Shown one piece after another: positions 1 through 8,374 of a stretch of 46,135 nucleotides of DNA (the first letter of the stretch is position 1; the number at the start of each line of letters is the position of its first letter). The translations under genes and the position numbers were made by a program. Under the pieces are notes generated by a model that saw nothing but the letters and a program-made list of their open reading frames with translations, was not told the DNA's origin and made no database searches. Source of the stretch: Alphaproteobacteria bacterium. GTDB lineage: Bacteria > Pseudomonadota > Alphaproteobacteria > UBA9655. The DNA is taken from the NCBI GenBank assembly GCA_027459605.1, contig DAIDHR010000014.1:1-46135 (forward strand). The letters run 5' to 3'.

Positions 1-186
1 GTGCACTCCAGACCACTTCCCGTATTCTGTGGGTAAAGCCCTCCACGGGGCTCCTGTCCTGGCTACCCACATAACTGCACATATAAAGCGCCTGTTATCC
101 TCTCCTCTTCTTCCTGGAGCTCCTTCTTTCCCTGGCAATTTATCTTTTATCTTGTCCCATTGGTCGTCTCTTAAGTCATATAGCAT
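1..186 (-). mobile_element. IS5-family transposase, 5' part (cut by window edge)
   Basis: Read from 186 downward, 62 codons stay open to base 1. The product begins MLYDLRDDQWDKIKDKLPG and contains FICAVMWVARTGAPWRALP, the typical N-terminal block of IS5-type (IS427/IS1031-like) DDE transposases, whose product moves the insertion sequence. The ATG follows a purine-rich GGGAGGATAG. The catalytic DDE part lies outside the window, so intactness cannot be judged. An additional 25-codon minus-strand frame begins near 305, just upstream; it may be chance. I could not identify a clean terminal inverted repeat between 187 and 480. Confidence 0.8.
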
Positions 187-653
187 CTGTTCTATCCTCC
201 CTTGGAGGCTTTACTATATCACTTCCATTTATAAATGTCGACAGAACCTAGCCAGTCCTAGTCGTCTCAGACGTTGTAACTGATTCCGAAGAACCTTCTT
301 ATCCATGGTTGGGATCCTTTCATCTCATCTTAGCGGTTTGTTTCATCCAAGGAGGAGGGGGAGAGATAGTGTATTAATCCCTTCCTTCTCGCTGTTTGTA
401 TATTATCCACAATTTGGGTTAAAAACTGCTTAACGCCTTGAACTTGACTTTATTGTAAAGTTTTTGGAAGGTTTGAGCATCACGATTGTCGATAACCCCC
501 ACGCTCTTCGTTCTAGAGCAAGTTTACAAACCACATCACCTCAATTTAAGTATATTTTTGATATATTAATTGAATTTCATAATTTTTTAACAAAATTAAA
601 GTACAGTGTATGAATAAAACCAATTTTGGGTTTATTCAAAAAGGGAGGAAAAA
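187..653. other. Intergenic stretch between IS5 transposase and entericidin-like gene
   Basis: No convincing gene is seen. The left part should hold the end of the IS5 element. The right part (about 520-640) is AT-rich and must contain the promoter of the small lipoprotein gene, but no clear -35/-10 pair stands out. A strong ribosome binding site, AAGGGAGGAAAAA, lies directly before 654. Confidence 0.4.
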
Positions 654-806
654 ATGAGGCTTCTTGGTCTTCTTATACTTTTAGGATGTATGGCTTGTTC
701 TCTTTCAGCTTGCAATACTGTGAGGGGAGCTGGAGCGGACGTTGCATCAACAGGCTTTGCTGTTGAACGAGCAGCATCCCCTGCTCCATATTATTACTAT
801 TACTAA
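654..806 (+). CDS. Entericidin A/B-type small lipoprotein
   Basis: A 50-residue product beginning MRLLGLLILLGCMACSLSAC. The hydrophobic signal segment ends in the lipobox LSAC (residues 17-20), so the protein should be cut and lipidated at Cys20, leaving a 31-residue mature lipoprotein. The next residues, CNTVRGAGADVASTG, match the conserved block of the entericidin EcnA/EcnB family. The C-terminus is unusual: it ends in five tyrosines after SPAP. The ATG has an excellent Shine-Dalgarno sequence (GGGAGGA). In enterobacteria this family has been described as a bacteriolytic lipoprotein/antidote pair. Single copies are common in Alphaproteobacteria and their role there is unclear. No partner entericidin gene is adjacent. 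Confidence 0.75.
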   Translation: MRLLGLLILLGCMACSLSACNTVRGAGADVASTGFAVERAASPAPYYYYY

Positions 807-865
807 GAATTTATTTAAATGAAATGAAGCTTCGTGGGATACTTCCATGAAGTTTCATGATTAAT

Positions 866-1429
866 TTACTTTTTTGGTTTTTGGTTCACATTTTTACATT
901 CCTTGACCCACACATCATAGATGGGGTGATCGAGAGCAGATAATGCGGGGCTTGAAGCAAACATCCAGCCGGAAAAAAGCTTTTGAGGAGGAGTATTTTG
1001 CTTTTCTTCAGTAATCGTAACAAAAGCCATGGATTCTTGGCGATCATCAAGAGGGGCTTTTTCACAGTGGTGGACCATCATTTTGAGAGTTCCAAACTCA
1101 ATTGATTGTCCGACATTGGCGTCAATTATGAAAACACGGGCTGTTTGTTTATCAAGGCCTTGAAGGGTAACCCCATTTGTGACAATGTTTTTTTCAGGTG
1201 CGAATGCATCCTCTTCAGGAGGAGATGTAATCTCGGTGGAAAAGGGGGGAGGGTGATCAATTGTTTTTTTCTGCTCTGGAAGCTCACTTTCGAGTTGGTC
1301 AGCATTTGAGGAAAGTTCATTGAGAAGGTCTTCAAAATTTTGACCATAAGAGGCATGTGTAAATGACATACACTGAATTATGAACAAAGAAAAAAATACT
1401 CTAAGACTTGGCCTTAGGTCCGGACACAT
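866..1429 (-). CDS. DUF2155 domain protein, exported
   Basis: Alphaproteobacterial DUF2155 protein of unknown function. The C-terminal half carries the family pattern: LQGLDKQTARVFIID, GTLKMMVHHC, and FSGWMFASSPALSALDHPIYDVW with a final C-terminal Cys. I chose the ATG at 1429 because it gives a normal signal peptide (CPDLRPSLR, then a hydrophobic VFFSLFIIQC stretch and a cleavage region around THASYG). An upstream ATG at 1486, 12 bases after mlaD, would add 19 polar residues. It is the last gene of NDUFA12 - mlaD - DUF2155, an order seen in many Alphaproteobacteria. The middle (about residues 40-75) is low-complexity, Pro/Glu-rich. Confidence 0.85.
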   Translation of the reverse strand: MCPDLRPSLRVFFSLFIIQCMSFTHASYGQNFEDLLNELSSNADQLESELPEQKKTIDHPPPFSTEITSPPEEDAFAPEKNIVTNGVTLQGLDKQTARVFIIDANVGQSIEFGTLKMMVHHCEKAPLDDRQESMAFVTITEEKQNTPPQKLFSGWMFASSPALSALDHPIYDVWVKECKNVNQKPKK

Positions 1430-1498
1430 TTTTTCCACGCTACTGCTGATGGTGTCTTTATGCATAAAATTTGAATCCGTATGCAAAACGCAGCCTTA

Positions 1499-1984
1499 TT
1501 ATTTAACACTATTAACTTTCTCAAGTGGATGTTCCTCTTTTTTCTCCTGGGCACTAAAAATAAATTGCCCAATAAGAGATTCAAGACTCACAGCAGCTTG
1601 AGTATGTACGATTTCTCCATAAGGAGGGATAAATGCATCTTCTCCTCCTGGGACAAGAGATAAAAATTTTCCTCCCAAAAGACCATCACTTACAATTTCA
1701 GCGGCGCTATCCTTGGGAAGTTTTACATGGGGAGCAAGAGAAATATGGACGACAGCAAGATAAGTCTTTGGATCTAAATGAATGTCTTTAATTGTGCCAA
1801 CTTTGACCCCGCTAAGACGGACATCACTTCCTCGCAAGAGACCATCAATGCGATCAAACTTAGCAATAACCTCATACCCTGTGGTAGGTTGCCACTGGCT
1901 TGTTGAATAAGCAAAAATGATAAAAAAGGCACAAACGACAAGAACAACAGCTCCCATCGTAGCTTCAAGTAAATTTGTTTTCAT
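1499..1984 (-). CDS. mlaD: MlaD-like MCE-domain lipid transport protein
   Basis: 161 residues. A single N-terminal membrane anchor (about residues 9-26) is followed by one MCE domain (about 36-115) with the conserved YEVIAKFDRIDGLLRGSDVRLSGVKVG region in consecutive parts. Family knowledge: MlaD forms a hexameric ring on the MlaFEB ABC transporter and carries phospholipids across the periplasm for outer-membrane asymmetry. The other mla genes are not in this window. The start overlaps the end of the NDUFA12 gene by 20 bases, so the two are probably co-transcribed and translationally coupled. Confidence 0.88.
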   Translation of the reverse strand: MKTNLLEATMGAVVLVVCAFFIIFAYSTSQWQPTTGYEVIAKFDRIDGLLRGSDVRLSGVKVGTIKDIHLDPKTYLAVVHISLAPHVKLPKDSAAEIVSDGLLGGKFLSLVPGGEDAFIPPYGEIVHTQAAVSLESLIGQFIFSAQEKKEEHPLEKVNSVK

Positions 1985-2342
1985 CCTTCACCTCATGGGG
2001 ATACCAGGCTTCATAATCCCCTGTCGCTGGGCTTCGTTTCTCTCCCGAAAAGAAATGTCCTGGAGGTCGGTAAGCATAAGGAGTTCCTGAAAGATTAGGA
2101 AGATAGTTTTTTTCCCAAGACCATCTTTTTATTTGGTTAATAGCCGGGGGGCTTTTAATCATATGATGTAGCCATCCGTGCCATTCAGGGGGAACTTTTG
2201 ACGCCTCAGGAAGCCCTTTATAAATGACCCAACGACGCTCGTTGAAATTTTCCGGGCTTTTTTCTCGATAATATCGATTTCCAAAGGAATCCTTACCAAC
2301 AAGCTCTCCTTTAAACCATGTTAAAATCTTTATCCACAGCAT
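1965..2342 (-). CDS. NDUFA12-family complex I accessory subunit
   Basis: About 125 residues from the ATG at 2342 (MLWIKILTWFKGELVGKD). A longer frame starting at 2381 adds 13 residues not typical of the family. Motifs include GKDSFGNRYYRE, ERRWVIYKG, PPEWHGWLHHM and a C-terminal AWYPHE, all characteristic of the mitochondrial B17.2/NDUFA12 subunit and its alphaproteobacterial homologues. It associates with the peripheral arm of NADH:ubiquinone oxidoreductase. It is the first gene of the NDUFA12-mlaD-DUF2155 cluster and is a good lineage marker for Alphaproteobacteria. Confidence 0.9.
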   Translation of the reverse strand: MLWIKILTWFKGELVGKDSFGNRYYREKSPENFNERRWVIYKGLPEASKVPPEWHGWLHHMIKSPPAINQIKRWSWEKNYLPNLSGTPYAYRPPGHFFSGEKRSPATGDYEAWYPHEVKDENKFT

Positions 2343-2454
2343 GCTTATCTCATTTCTATTCCACACTATGGCATTAGGCAAAGGATATGTCTACTCGGAA
2401 CCCCATAAGGGGAGAGGGCAGGTTTTTTGGAAAAAATGTTCACAATCTCATACC

Positions 2455-3216
2455 TCACCAAACTGGAATAATGGCCCCTTTAAACTCCTTTTTAATAAAT
2501 TCTTTTACAGGCTCACTTTGATAAATTTTGATAAACTGTTGTATTTCAGGGCGTGTGTCATCTTCCCGTATTGCAATAACATTGGCATAAGGAGAATTTT
2601 TATCTTCAATAGCAATGGCCGATTTAGGATCGATACCTGCCAATAAAATCCAGTCTGTATTTGTAATCCCTGCAGCAACCTCATCAAGTATGCGAGGAAT
2701 TTGAGGAGCATCAACTTCTATGATATTTAACTGTTTAGGGTTTTCAGTAATATCTAAAATACTCGGATTGTCTGAGGATTTTAATTTGATCAATCCCTCT
2801 TTTTCTAGAAGTTTAAGCGCCCTGCTACTATTTGTGGGATCAGAGGGGATGGCAATTTTTGACTTTTCTGGAATATCAGCTATGGTTTTGTAAGTCCTGC
2901 TGTAAATCCCTAAGGGCATTAAAACAGTTTTTCCTGCAGATTTGATTTTATATCCGCGCGTTTTAACCTGCTCATTCAAAAAAGGTTGATGTTGATATGA
3001 ATTAATATCTATTTCCTTATCATTTAAGGCAGCATTAGGCAAAATGAAGTCATTAAATTCAATTATTTGAATGTCTAGACCCTGAGCCTTGGCAAGCTCT
3101 TTCACTTTTTCCAGGATGATGGCATGCGGGCCAGCTGTGACCCCAACTTTTAATGGAACTGCAAGTGAAGGGGACAAAGAAAATATAAAAAACACAAATG
3201 TGATTATCCATTTCAT
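2455..3216 (-). CDS. metQ: Methionine ABC transporter substrate-binding protein MetQ
   Basis: Periplasmic D/L-methionine binding protein of the NlpA/MetQ family: LKVGVTAGPHAIILEKVKE, then IDINSYQHQPFLNE and the TNTDWILLAG region. I start at the ATG at 3216, which gives a classical signal peptide MKWIITFVFFIFSLSPSLA. The frame extends to 3282 but that stretch overlaps metI. Unlike most MetQ proteins there is no lipobox cysteine after the signal, so the protein is probably released free into the periplasm by signal peptidase I. It lies 17 bases after metI and is the last gene of metN-metI-metQ. Methionine import suits an organism with reduced amino-acid synthesis. Confidence 0.9.
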   Translation of the reverse strand: MKWIITFVFFIFSLSPSLAVPLKVGVTAGPHAIILEKVKELAKAQGLDIQIIEFNDFILPNAALNDKEIDINSYQHQPFLNEQVKTRGYKIKSAGKTVLMPLGIYSRTYKTIADIPEKSKIAIPSDPTNSSRALKLLEKEGLIKLKSSDNPSILDITENPKQLNIIEVDAPQIPRILDEVAAGITNTDWILLAGIDPKSAIAIEDKNSPYANVIAIREDDTRPEIQQFIKIYQSEPVKEFIKKEFKGAIIPVW

Positions 3217-3233
3217 GGGTATCAAATTCCTTT

Positions 3234-3872
3234 TTATTTCATCAATTTTTTTGAGAGAAAGTTTCCTACCATTTGGACGCATTGAACCATAAGGATAAGA
3301 ATGATAACGATAACAATGAGGAGTGTAAAGTCATAACGCTGGTATCCATATCGTATCGCAAGGTCTCCTAATCCTCCGCCCCCTACAGTTCCTGCCATGG
3401 CTGAAAATCCAATGACGTTAATGGTAATAGTTGTAAGGCCTGAAATGATGAGAGGAAGAGCCTCTAAAAGTTGAATTTTCAAGATAATTTGTAAGTTCGT
3501 AGCTCCTAAAGCTTTTCCTACCTCAATCAAACCTTTTGGAATTGTATTGAGGGCATCCTCTATAATGCGAGTTATAAGAAGGCTAGCTGCAACGGTAAGC
3601 GGAAGGGTCGCTGCTCCAGTTCCGATAGAAGTTCCAACCCAAAATCGAGTAAAGGGAATCATTAAAATAATAAGAATGATAAAAGGAATGGATCTAAATG
3701 TATTTAAGAAAATTTCGAGCGAATGATAAATCCAAGGCTTTGGTAAAAGCCCTTGAGGTTTCGTTAATACAAGAAAAGTTGCTAGTATCATTCCAATAAG
3801 GGTTCCTAAACCCATTGAAATACTTACCATTATCAGAGTTTCTAGAAAAGATTGGAAAACTAGCTGTTCCAT
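3234..3872 (-). CDS. metI: Methionine ABC transporter permease MetI
   Basis: 212 residues, the usual MetI size. Five or so hydrophobic segments are visible, including MVSISMGLGTLIGMILATF, FIILIILMIPF and a C-terminal LLIVIVIILILMV. The cytoplasmic EAA-like loop that docks on MetN is EVGKALGATNLQIILKIQL (about 117-135). GFSAMAGTVGGGGLGDLA is a signature of this permease. The start overlaps the 3' end of metN by 13 bases, indicating translational coupling. Confidence 0.93.
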   Translation of the reverse strand: MEQLVFQSFLETLIMVSISMGLGTLIGMILATFLVLTKPQGLLPKPWIYHSLEIFLNTFRSIPFIILIILMIPFTRFWVGTSIGTGAATLPLTVAASLLITRIIEDALNTIPKGLIEVGKALGATNLQIILKIQLLEALPLIISGLTTITINVIGFSAMAGTVGGGGLGDLAIRYGYQRYDFTLLIVIVIILILMVQCVQMVGNFLSKKLMK

Positions 3873-4948
3873 GCCATCTCTCCATCTTGGGGAAGATATC
3901 CAACGATTTCTGAGGAAACCCCTCTTTTCTCAAGGTAATTCATTATTTTATTAATTATTTGTATATTATAAGGAATCTTAATCGTAAGACTTCCAAAAGC
4001 GGTTTTTCGAATATGATCTAAATTGCCAAATAATATATTAATAGGAATATCATATTTTTTAACAATAGATGAAATTATGGGCTCTCCTGCTGTCTGACTT
4101 GAGAAAAAAAGGCGCACTAAAATATCACAATTTGTTTTTGGCTTTTGAAGCAGTATTTCCTGTAAATGGTGGGGTAAGTCTTTGTTAATAAGATTACGAA
4201 TCAAAGACTTCGTTACAGTATTTTGAGTATGCAAGAGAATGGAAGTAATATCATTTTTTTCAACAATTCGGCCTTGATCTAAAACACAAACCTCGTCGCA
4301 GATTTCGCGCACGACACCCATATCATGGGTAATCAAAATAATTGAGATGCCAAGCCGCTTATTTAAATCCCTTAGCAATTCAAGGATCTCAAGAGATGTT
4401 TCTATATCTAATGCAGAGGTGAATTCGTCACACAAAAGAAGAGAAGCATCACTGATAAGGGCGCGGGCTATAGCAACTCGTTGGCATTGTCCCCCACTTA
4501 ATTGTCCAGGGTAGGCATCTTCCTTTCCCTTTAGTCCAACAAGGTGTAACATTTGAAGAGCTTTTGAGTGTGCTATTTTTGAGTTTACTTTAAGCAAGTT
4601 TAAAGGAAACATGACATTTTCAAGAACGGTTAAACGGCTTAAGAGATTAGAATTTTGAAAAACATTCCCGATATCTTGCTGTATTTTTCGCCGATCTGAT
4701 TCTTTAATTCCTGTAAAAAGTTTCCCATGAATTGTAATGGTTCCGGAACTTGGTTGCTCTAGACCATTAAGGCAGCGTAAAAGGGTACTCTTCCCAGCCC
4801 CACTTTTTCCTATAATCCCTAGGATTTGACCTTGAGGAACTTCAAGATTAATTCCCTTTAGAACCTCTATTCCATCATAGGATTTATCTAAATGATTAAT
4901 AACAACAGAGAAGAATTGTTGAGGGTTTTGTAAGGGCATTTGGCTCAC
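3860..4948 (-). CDS. metN: Methionine ABC transporter ATPase MetN
   Basis: 362 residues. The nucleotide-binding domain has Walker A GKSGAGKST (47-55), signature LSGGQ (150-154) and Walker B with DEFTSALD (174-181; Phe where most have Ala). The C-terminal 80 residues form the NIL (ACT-like) domain by which methionine inhibits transport in characterised homologues. It powers methionine uptake with MetI and MetQ encoded just downstream. The gene follows the LysR regulator on the same strand by 4 bases, so regulator and transporter may be one transcript. Confidence 0.92.
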   Translation of the reverse strand: MSQMPLQNPQQFFSVVINHLDKSYDGIEVLKGINLEVPQGQILGIIGKSGAGKSTLLRCLNGLEQPSSGTITIHGKLFTGIKESDRRKIQQDIGNVFQNSNLLSRLTVLENVMFPLNLLKVNSKIAHSKALQMLHLVGLKGKEDAYPGQLSGGQCQRVAIARALISDASLLLCDEFTSALDIETSLEILELLRDLNKRLGISIILITHDMGVVREICDEVCVLDQGRIVEKNDITSILLHTQNTVTKSLIRNLINKDLPHHLQEILLQKPKTNCDILVRLFFSSQTAGEPIISSIVKKYDIPINILFGNLDHIRKTAFGSLTIKIPYNIQIINKIMNYLEKRGVSSEIVGYLPQDGEMAWNS

Positions 4949-4952
4949 GCGA

Positions 4953-5837
4953 TTAAAACTCTTCTTCTTTCATTTTCTTTAAAACAAAATCAACAAAAAC
5001 TTGGATGCGCTTCAACGCTGCAAGATGAGCAGGATAGATAACATACCGATAAACCGTTGTCCCAGGAATATTGGGAAGGATTTCTACCATCTCTGGGTCA
5101 TCCCCAACCATATACTTGTGAAGAGCAGAAATTCCAAGGCCTGAACGGGTCGCTTCACAGATGGCTTGACCATTACTGATTACTAAATAGGGAGCTCTAG
5201 GTTTTTTGGCTCCCACCCTCAACAACCAGTCCAAATTACTATAAATATGAGACATTTCCTTTCCAAAAACAATGAGCCGGTGATGATCCAGATCTTCGGG
5301 CTTTTGAGGAGTTCCATATTTTTTTAAATATGCTTGGCTTGCATATATGCGAAATCGATAAGAGACCGGTTCGCGATGAATAAGGTCCGCTCCACTAATT
5401 GTTTGGGCTGTAATTCCAATATCTGCTTCTCGCATATTCAAATCAACTTCTTCGTCTGTCAGAAGAAGGCTTACCTGAATCTCAGGATATTGATCCAGGA
5501 ATTCTTGAAGACGGGGAGCAAGCCATAAAGACCCAAAGGCAAGAGAGGTTGCAACACGAATATGGCCCCGAGGGTAACTTTTCAAATCCTCGATAATTGT
5601 TTGAGCCGTGGACAATTTTGCAAAGACTGTCATAACCGTATCCCGTAAGGATTCCCCAGCTTCCGTAAGAACAAGGCCACGGGCTACCCGCTTGAAAAGA
5701 CGGGTCCCTAATTTTGCTTCAAGAATATTTATCTGACGGCTAATAGCTGATTGGCTTATATTTAAGGTTTTCGTCGCCTTTGTAAAACTTCCAGCATTAG
5801 CAACCGCATGAAATACGCGGAGTTTATCCCAATCCAT
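4953..5837 (-). CDS. LysR-family transcriptional regulator
   Basis: 294 residues, normal LysR length. Residues 1-60 are the winged helix-turn-helix (MDWDKLRVFHAVANAGSFT, then SQSAISRQINILE). Residues 90-290 form the periplasmic-binding-like effector domain. The neighbouring met genes suggest, but do not prove, control of methionine uptake. Its start overlaps by two bases a possible plus-strand 52-codon frame at 5836. Confidence 0.9.
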   Translation of the reverse strand: MDWDKLRVFHAVANAGSFTKATKTLNISQSAISRQINILEAKLGTRLFKRVARGLVLTEAGESLRDTVMTVFAKLSTAQTIIEDLKSYPRGHIRVATSLAFGSLWLAPRLQEFLDQYPEIQVSLLLTDEEVDLNMREADIGITAQTISGADLIHREPVSYRFRIYASQAYLKKYGTPQKPEDLDHHRLIVFGKEMSHIYSNLDWLLRVGAKKPRAPYLVISNGQAICEATRSGLGISALHKYMVGDDPEMVEILPNIPGTTVYRYVIYPAHLAALKRIQVFVDFVLKKMKEEEF

Positions 5838-5994
5838 GTCTCAACGAGTCCAAGTTTTCATTATCATAACTTTTGGTTTACCATTTGGAAATGGGGTATT
5901 CATCATAAAAGATCCGACATATCTTTTACTCAACTTTTTGACAGGTTCCGTGGGAATGTATATTCTATTTGAAATTCTAAGTCTTTTAGGTTAG
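5836..5994 (+). CDS. Possible small two-helix hydrophobic protein
   Basis: ATG-to-TAG frame of 52 residues (MSQRVQVFIIITFGLPFG..., ending GMYILFEILSLLG) filling the gap between lysR and coaBC exactly. Two hydrophobic stretches could be membrane helices. There is no good ribosome binding site, no family is recognised, and the coaBC promoter lies within it. It may be chance. Confidence 0.25.
   Translation: MSQRVQVFIIITFGLPFGNGVFIIKDPTYLLLNFLTGSVGMYILFEILSLLG
5938..5966 (+). promoter_or_regulatory. Sigma-70-type promoter of coaBC-dut-SH3
   Basis: TTGACA at 5938-5943 is a perfect -35 box. A 17-base spacer leads to TATTCT at 5961-5966 (4 of 6 matches to the -10 consensus). Transcription would begin about 5973, leaving a leader of roughly 25 bases before coaBC at 5998. 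Confidence 0.6.
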
Positions 5995-5997
5995 GTC

Positions 5998-7167
5998 ATG
6001 CCTTTGATTTTACTTATTATAACTGGAAGCATTGCTGCTTATAAGAGTCTGGAGCTGATTCGCCTTTTACGTAAAGAACGCGTAAAAGTAAGGGTCATTC
6101 TCACAAAAGGGGGCAACCGCTTTATTACCCCTTTGTCTTGTGCGTCTCTTTCAGGGGAGCCCGTCTATTCTGATTTATTTTCCCTAACGGAAGAAACTGA
6201 GATGGGGCATATTCGTTTGGCTCGGGAAGCTGATCTTGTGGTCGTTGCTCCAGCAAGTGCTAACTTTATGGAAAAAGTTGCTCAAGGAAGGGCGGATGAT
6301 TTAGCTTCAGCGGTTCTTCTGACAACAAAAGCTCCTCTTTTAATGGCTCCAGCCATGAACGGGCACATGTGGGATCATCCTGCTACAAAAGCAAATGTGG
6401 CTCTGTTAGCCGAAAGGGGCGTTACTTTTATAGGTCCTGAAGAAGGAGAGCTTGCGTGCGGGGAAATTGGTCTTGGGAAAATGACGGATCCCTCGTTACT
6501 TTCAGCCTTTATTCTTGAAAAACTTCAAGGCAATCGTCCTCTCAAGGGTTTGAAAGCTCTTGTCACAGCTGGGCCAACTCAAGAGCCTCTTGATCCGGTC
6601 CGATATTTAACGAACGCTTCTTCAGGAAAGCAAGGATATGCTATTACGGAAGCCCTTCTCCAAAAGGGAGCTGATGTCACGTTGATCACGGGTCCGACGG
6701 CTTTGCCACTGCCCCATGGGGCCAAAATCATTTCCATTCAAACCGCAGAAGAGATGTGGAAATCGGTCGAAGCTCATTTGCCAGCAGATCTTGCTATTTG
6801 TACGGCGGCTGTCGCCGATTGGCGTCCCGAAAATCTATCTTACCAAAAAATAAAGAAAGAGACCGGGTTTTCTTCTCTTTCTTTAACTGAAACGCCAGAT
6901 ATTTTGGCCTCATTGGCTAAGCATCAAATGAGACCCCGCCTTCTCATCGGTTTTGCAGCCGAAACAGAAAATCTTCTAGGGCATGCAAAGATGAAGCTTT
7001 CTAAGTGCGATTGGGTTGTGGCCAATGATGTTAGCTGCGGAATTTTTGGATCTGATAACACCGAAGTTCATTTTCTTACCCAGGATATCGAAGAGTCTTG
7101 GCCCAACTGTTCAAAAAAAGATGTAGCCCATAAACTTATCACTTATATAGAAGGAGCTTTTCTATGA
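5998..7167 (+). CDS. coaBC: Bifunctional phosphopantothenoylcysteine decarboxylase / phosphopantothenate-cysteine ligase
   Basis: Two steps of coenzyme A synthesis: CTP-dependent joining of cysteine to 4'-phosphopantothenate (CoaB), then FMN-dependent decarboxylation (CoaC). The N-terminal flavoprotein domain (1-175) has [15 protein letters not shown], the catalytic His71 in EMGHIRLA, the substrate clamp PAMNGHMW (118-125) and the active-site Cys154 in LACGEIG. The C-terminal domain (from 185) has [25 protein letters not shown] (271-277) and KIKKE. 389 residues, full length. It overlaps dut by four bases and heads a three-gene operon. Confidence 0.95.
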   Translation: MPLILLIITGSIAAYKSLELIRLLRKERVKVRVILTKGGNRFITPLSCASLSGEPVYSDLFSLTEETEMGHIRLAREADLVVVAPASANFMEKVAQGRADDLASAVLLTTKAPLLMAPAMNGHMWDHPATKANVALLAERGVTFIGPEEGELACGEIGLGKMTDPSLLSAFILEKLQGNRPLKGLKALVTAGPTQEPLDPVRYLTNASSGKQGYAITEALLQKGADVTLITGPTALPLPHGAKIISIQTAEEMWKSVEAHLPADLAICTAAVADWRPENLSYQKIKKETGFSSLSLTETPDILASLAKHQMRPRLLIGFAAETENLLGHAKMKLSKCDWVVANDVSCGIFGSDNTEVHFLTQDIEESWPNCSKKDVAHKLITYIEGAFL

Positions 7168-7628
7168 TTTCAGTCCCTCTTTTGAAATTACCTCATGGAG
7201 AGGACTTGCCCCTTCCCAGCTATGCCACCTCTCAAAGTGCTGGTGTTGACTTGATGGCAGCTGTTGAGGCTTCTTTTTCCTTAAAACCCTTTGAGCGTAA
7301 ATTAATTCCAACAGGAATTTCTATTGCCTTGCCCAAGGGGTATGAAGCGCAAATTCGCCCCCGCTCAGGCCTGGCTCTTAAACATGGCCTTACGGTTTTA
7401 AATAGCCCTGGAACCATAGATGCGGATTACCGAGGAGAAATTCAGGTCATTCTTATTAATTTAGGGACAGAAGATTTCTTAATTGAAAGAGGTCTGCGGA
7501 TCGCTCAAATGATTTTAACCCCTATTTCGCTTTTTTGTTGGACAGAGGTTGATCAGCACCTGGATTTGGAGCACAATATGCGTAAGCAAGGGGGCTTTGG
7601 CTCAACAGGACTGAGGAGTAGCCTATGA
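7164..7628 (+). CDS. dut: dUTP diphosphatase
   Basis: Trimeric dUTPase that hydrolyses dUTP to dUMP and pyrophosphate, keeping uracil out of DNA and feeding dTMP synthesis. All five motifs are present in 154 residues: AGVDL (26-30), PRSGLA (66-71), [10 protein letters not shown] (83-92, with the catalytic Asp), RIAQMI (112-117) and the C-terminal phosphate lid GGFGSTG (143-149). The coaBC-dut pairing is common in Proteobacteria. The gene overlaps both neighbours by four bases. Confidence 0.96.
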   Translation: MISVPLLKLPHGEDLPLPSYATSQSAGVDLMAAVEASFSLKPFERKLIPTGISIALPKGYEAQIRPRSGLALKHGLTVLNSPGTIDADYRGEIQVILINLGTEDFLIERGLRIAQMILTPISLFCWTEVDQHLDLEHNMRKQGGFGSTGLRSSL

Positions 7629-8098
7629 AAACCTATATGTATATTCCTTTGCTTCTTCTTGGAATTACGGCCGCAATGGCTGCTGAAAAAAACCCTGTTC
7701 CCCGTTTTGTCTCCTTACGCCCTAGCGAAGTCAACGCAAGGGTAGGTCCTGGCCCAAATTATCCCCTTGAATGGATTTATTTAAAAGCGGGCTTGCCTGT
7801 TGAGGTTGTTGCGGAATTTGATACCTGGCGAAAAATTCGGGATAAGGATGGGGCAGGAGGATGGATTCACCAAAGTATGCTTAATTCCAAAAGGCATGCC
7901 ATCGTTCAAGGAGGGGAATCCTTGATGTATGCCACTGAGGCTTCTACAGGCCAACCCCTTGTTCGTCTTCAAGATGGGGTCGTTGTCGAACTTTTAAAAT
8001 GTCGCGGTGACTGGTGTCAGGTCCGTATTTTTGATTTTAAAGGATGGATGCAACGATCCGCATTATGGGGAATTTATCCTGAGGAAAACCTAGGGTGA
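7625..8098 (+). CDS. Exported bacterial SH3-domain protein
   Basis: 157 residues with a signal peptide ([20 protein letters not shown]). Two SH3-like repeats follow: [20 protein letters not shown] with GGWIHQSML (about 32-85) and a weaker second unit around [19 protein letters not shown] with [11 protein letters not shown]. This matches the alphaproteobacterial SH3_4-type family, presumed to bind peptidoglycan or peptides in the periplasm. The function is not established. Last gene of the coaBC-dut operon, overlapping dut by four bases. Confidence 0.8.
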   Translation: MKTYMYIPLLLLGITAAMAAEKNPVPRFVSLRPSEVNARVGPGPNYPLEWIYLKAGLPVEVVAEFDTWRKIRDKDGAGGWIHQSMLNSKRHAIVQGGESLMYATEASTGQPLVRLQDGVVVELLKCRGDWCQVRIFDFKGWMQRSALWGIYPEENLG

Positions 8099-8374
8099 TC
8101 TTTGGAGCTTAAAATTAGGTAAAATTTGAGCAATTCCCTATTTGAAAAATTTATATCACATATAAATAAATTGTATTGGTGTTTAATCCTAGAAAGTCTA
8201 TATAAGTTATATTAGATGACTATAAAAGGCTTATGCCCTTTAAAGTGGTCAAGTGTAAAGACTGCAACTAACCTATTTAAAAAACAAATAGCAGGGTTGC
8301 AAAAATTATATTAGATTGTTGATACAAAGGTATTATATAAGCTATATAGTTTAATGGTAATGAAAGTAGGTAAT
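8099..8374. other. AT-rich leader region before the exported 494-residue protein
   Basis: No gene seen. Contains repeated AT-rich strings (TATATTAGAT near 8207 and 8307) and a possible promoter TTGATA with TATA-rich sequence about 17 bases on, ending just before 8354. The signal is weak because the whole stretch is AT-rich. Confidence 0.3.

Noticed and set aside
818-862. Terminator after the entericidin-like gene
   Set aside because: ATGAAA/TTTCAT and GAAG/CTTC can pair but with large bulges and no T-run; too weak to call.
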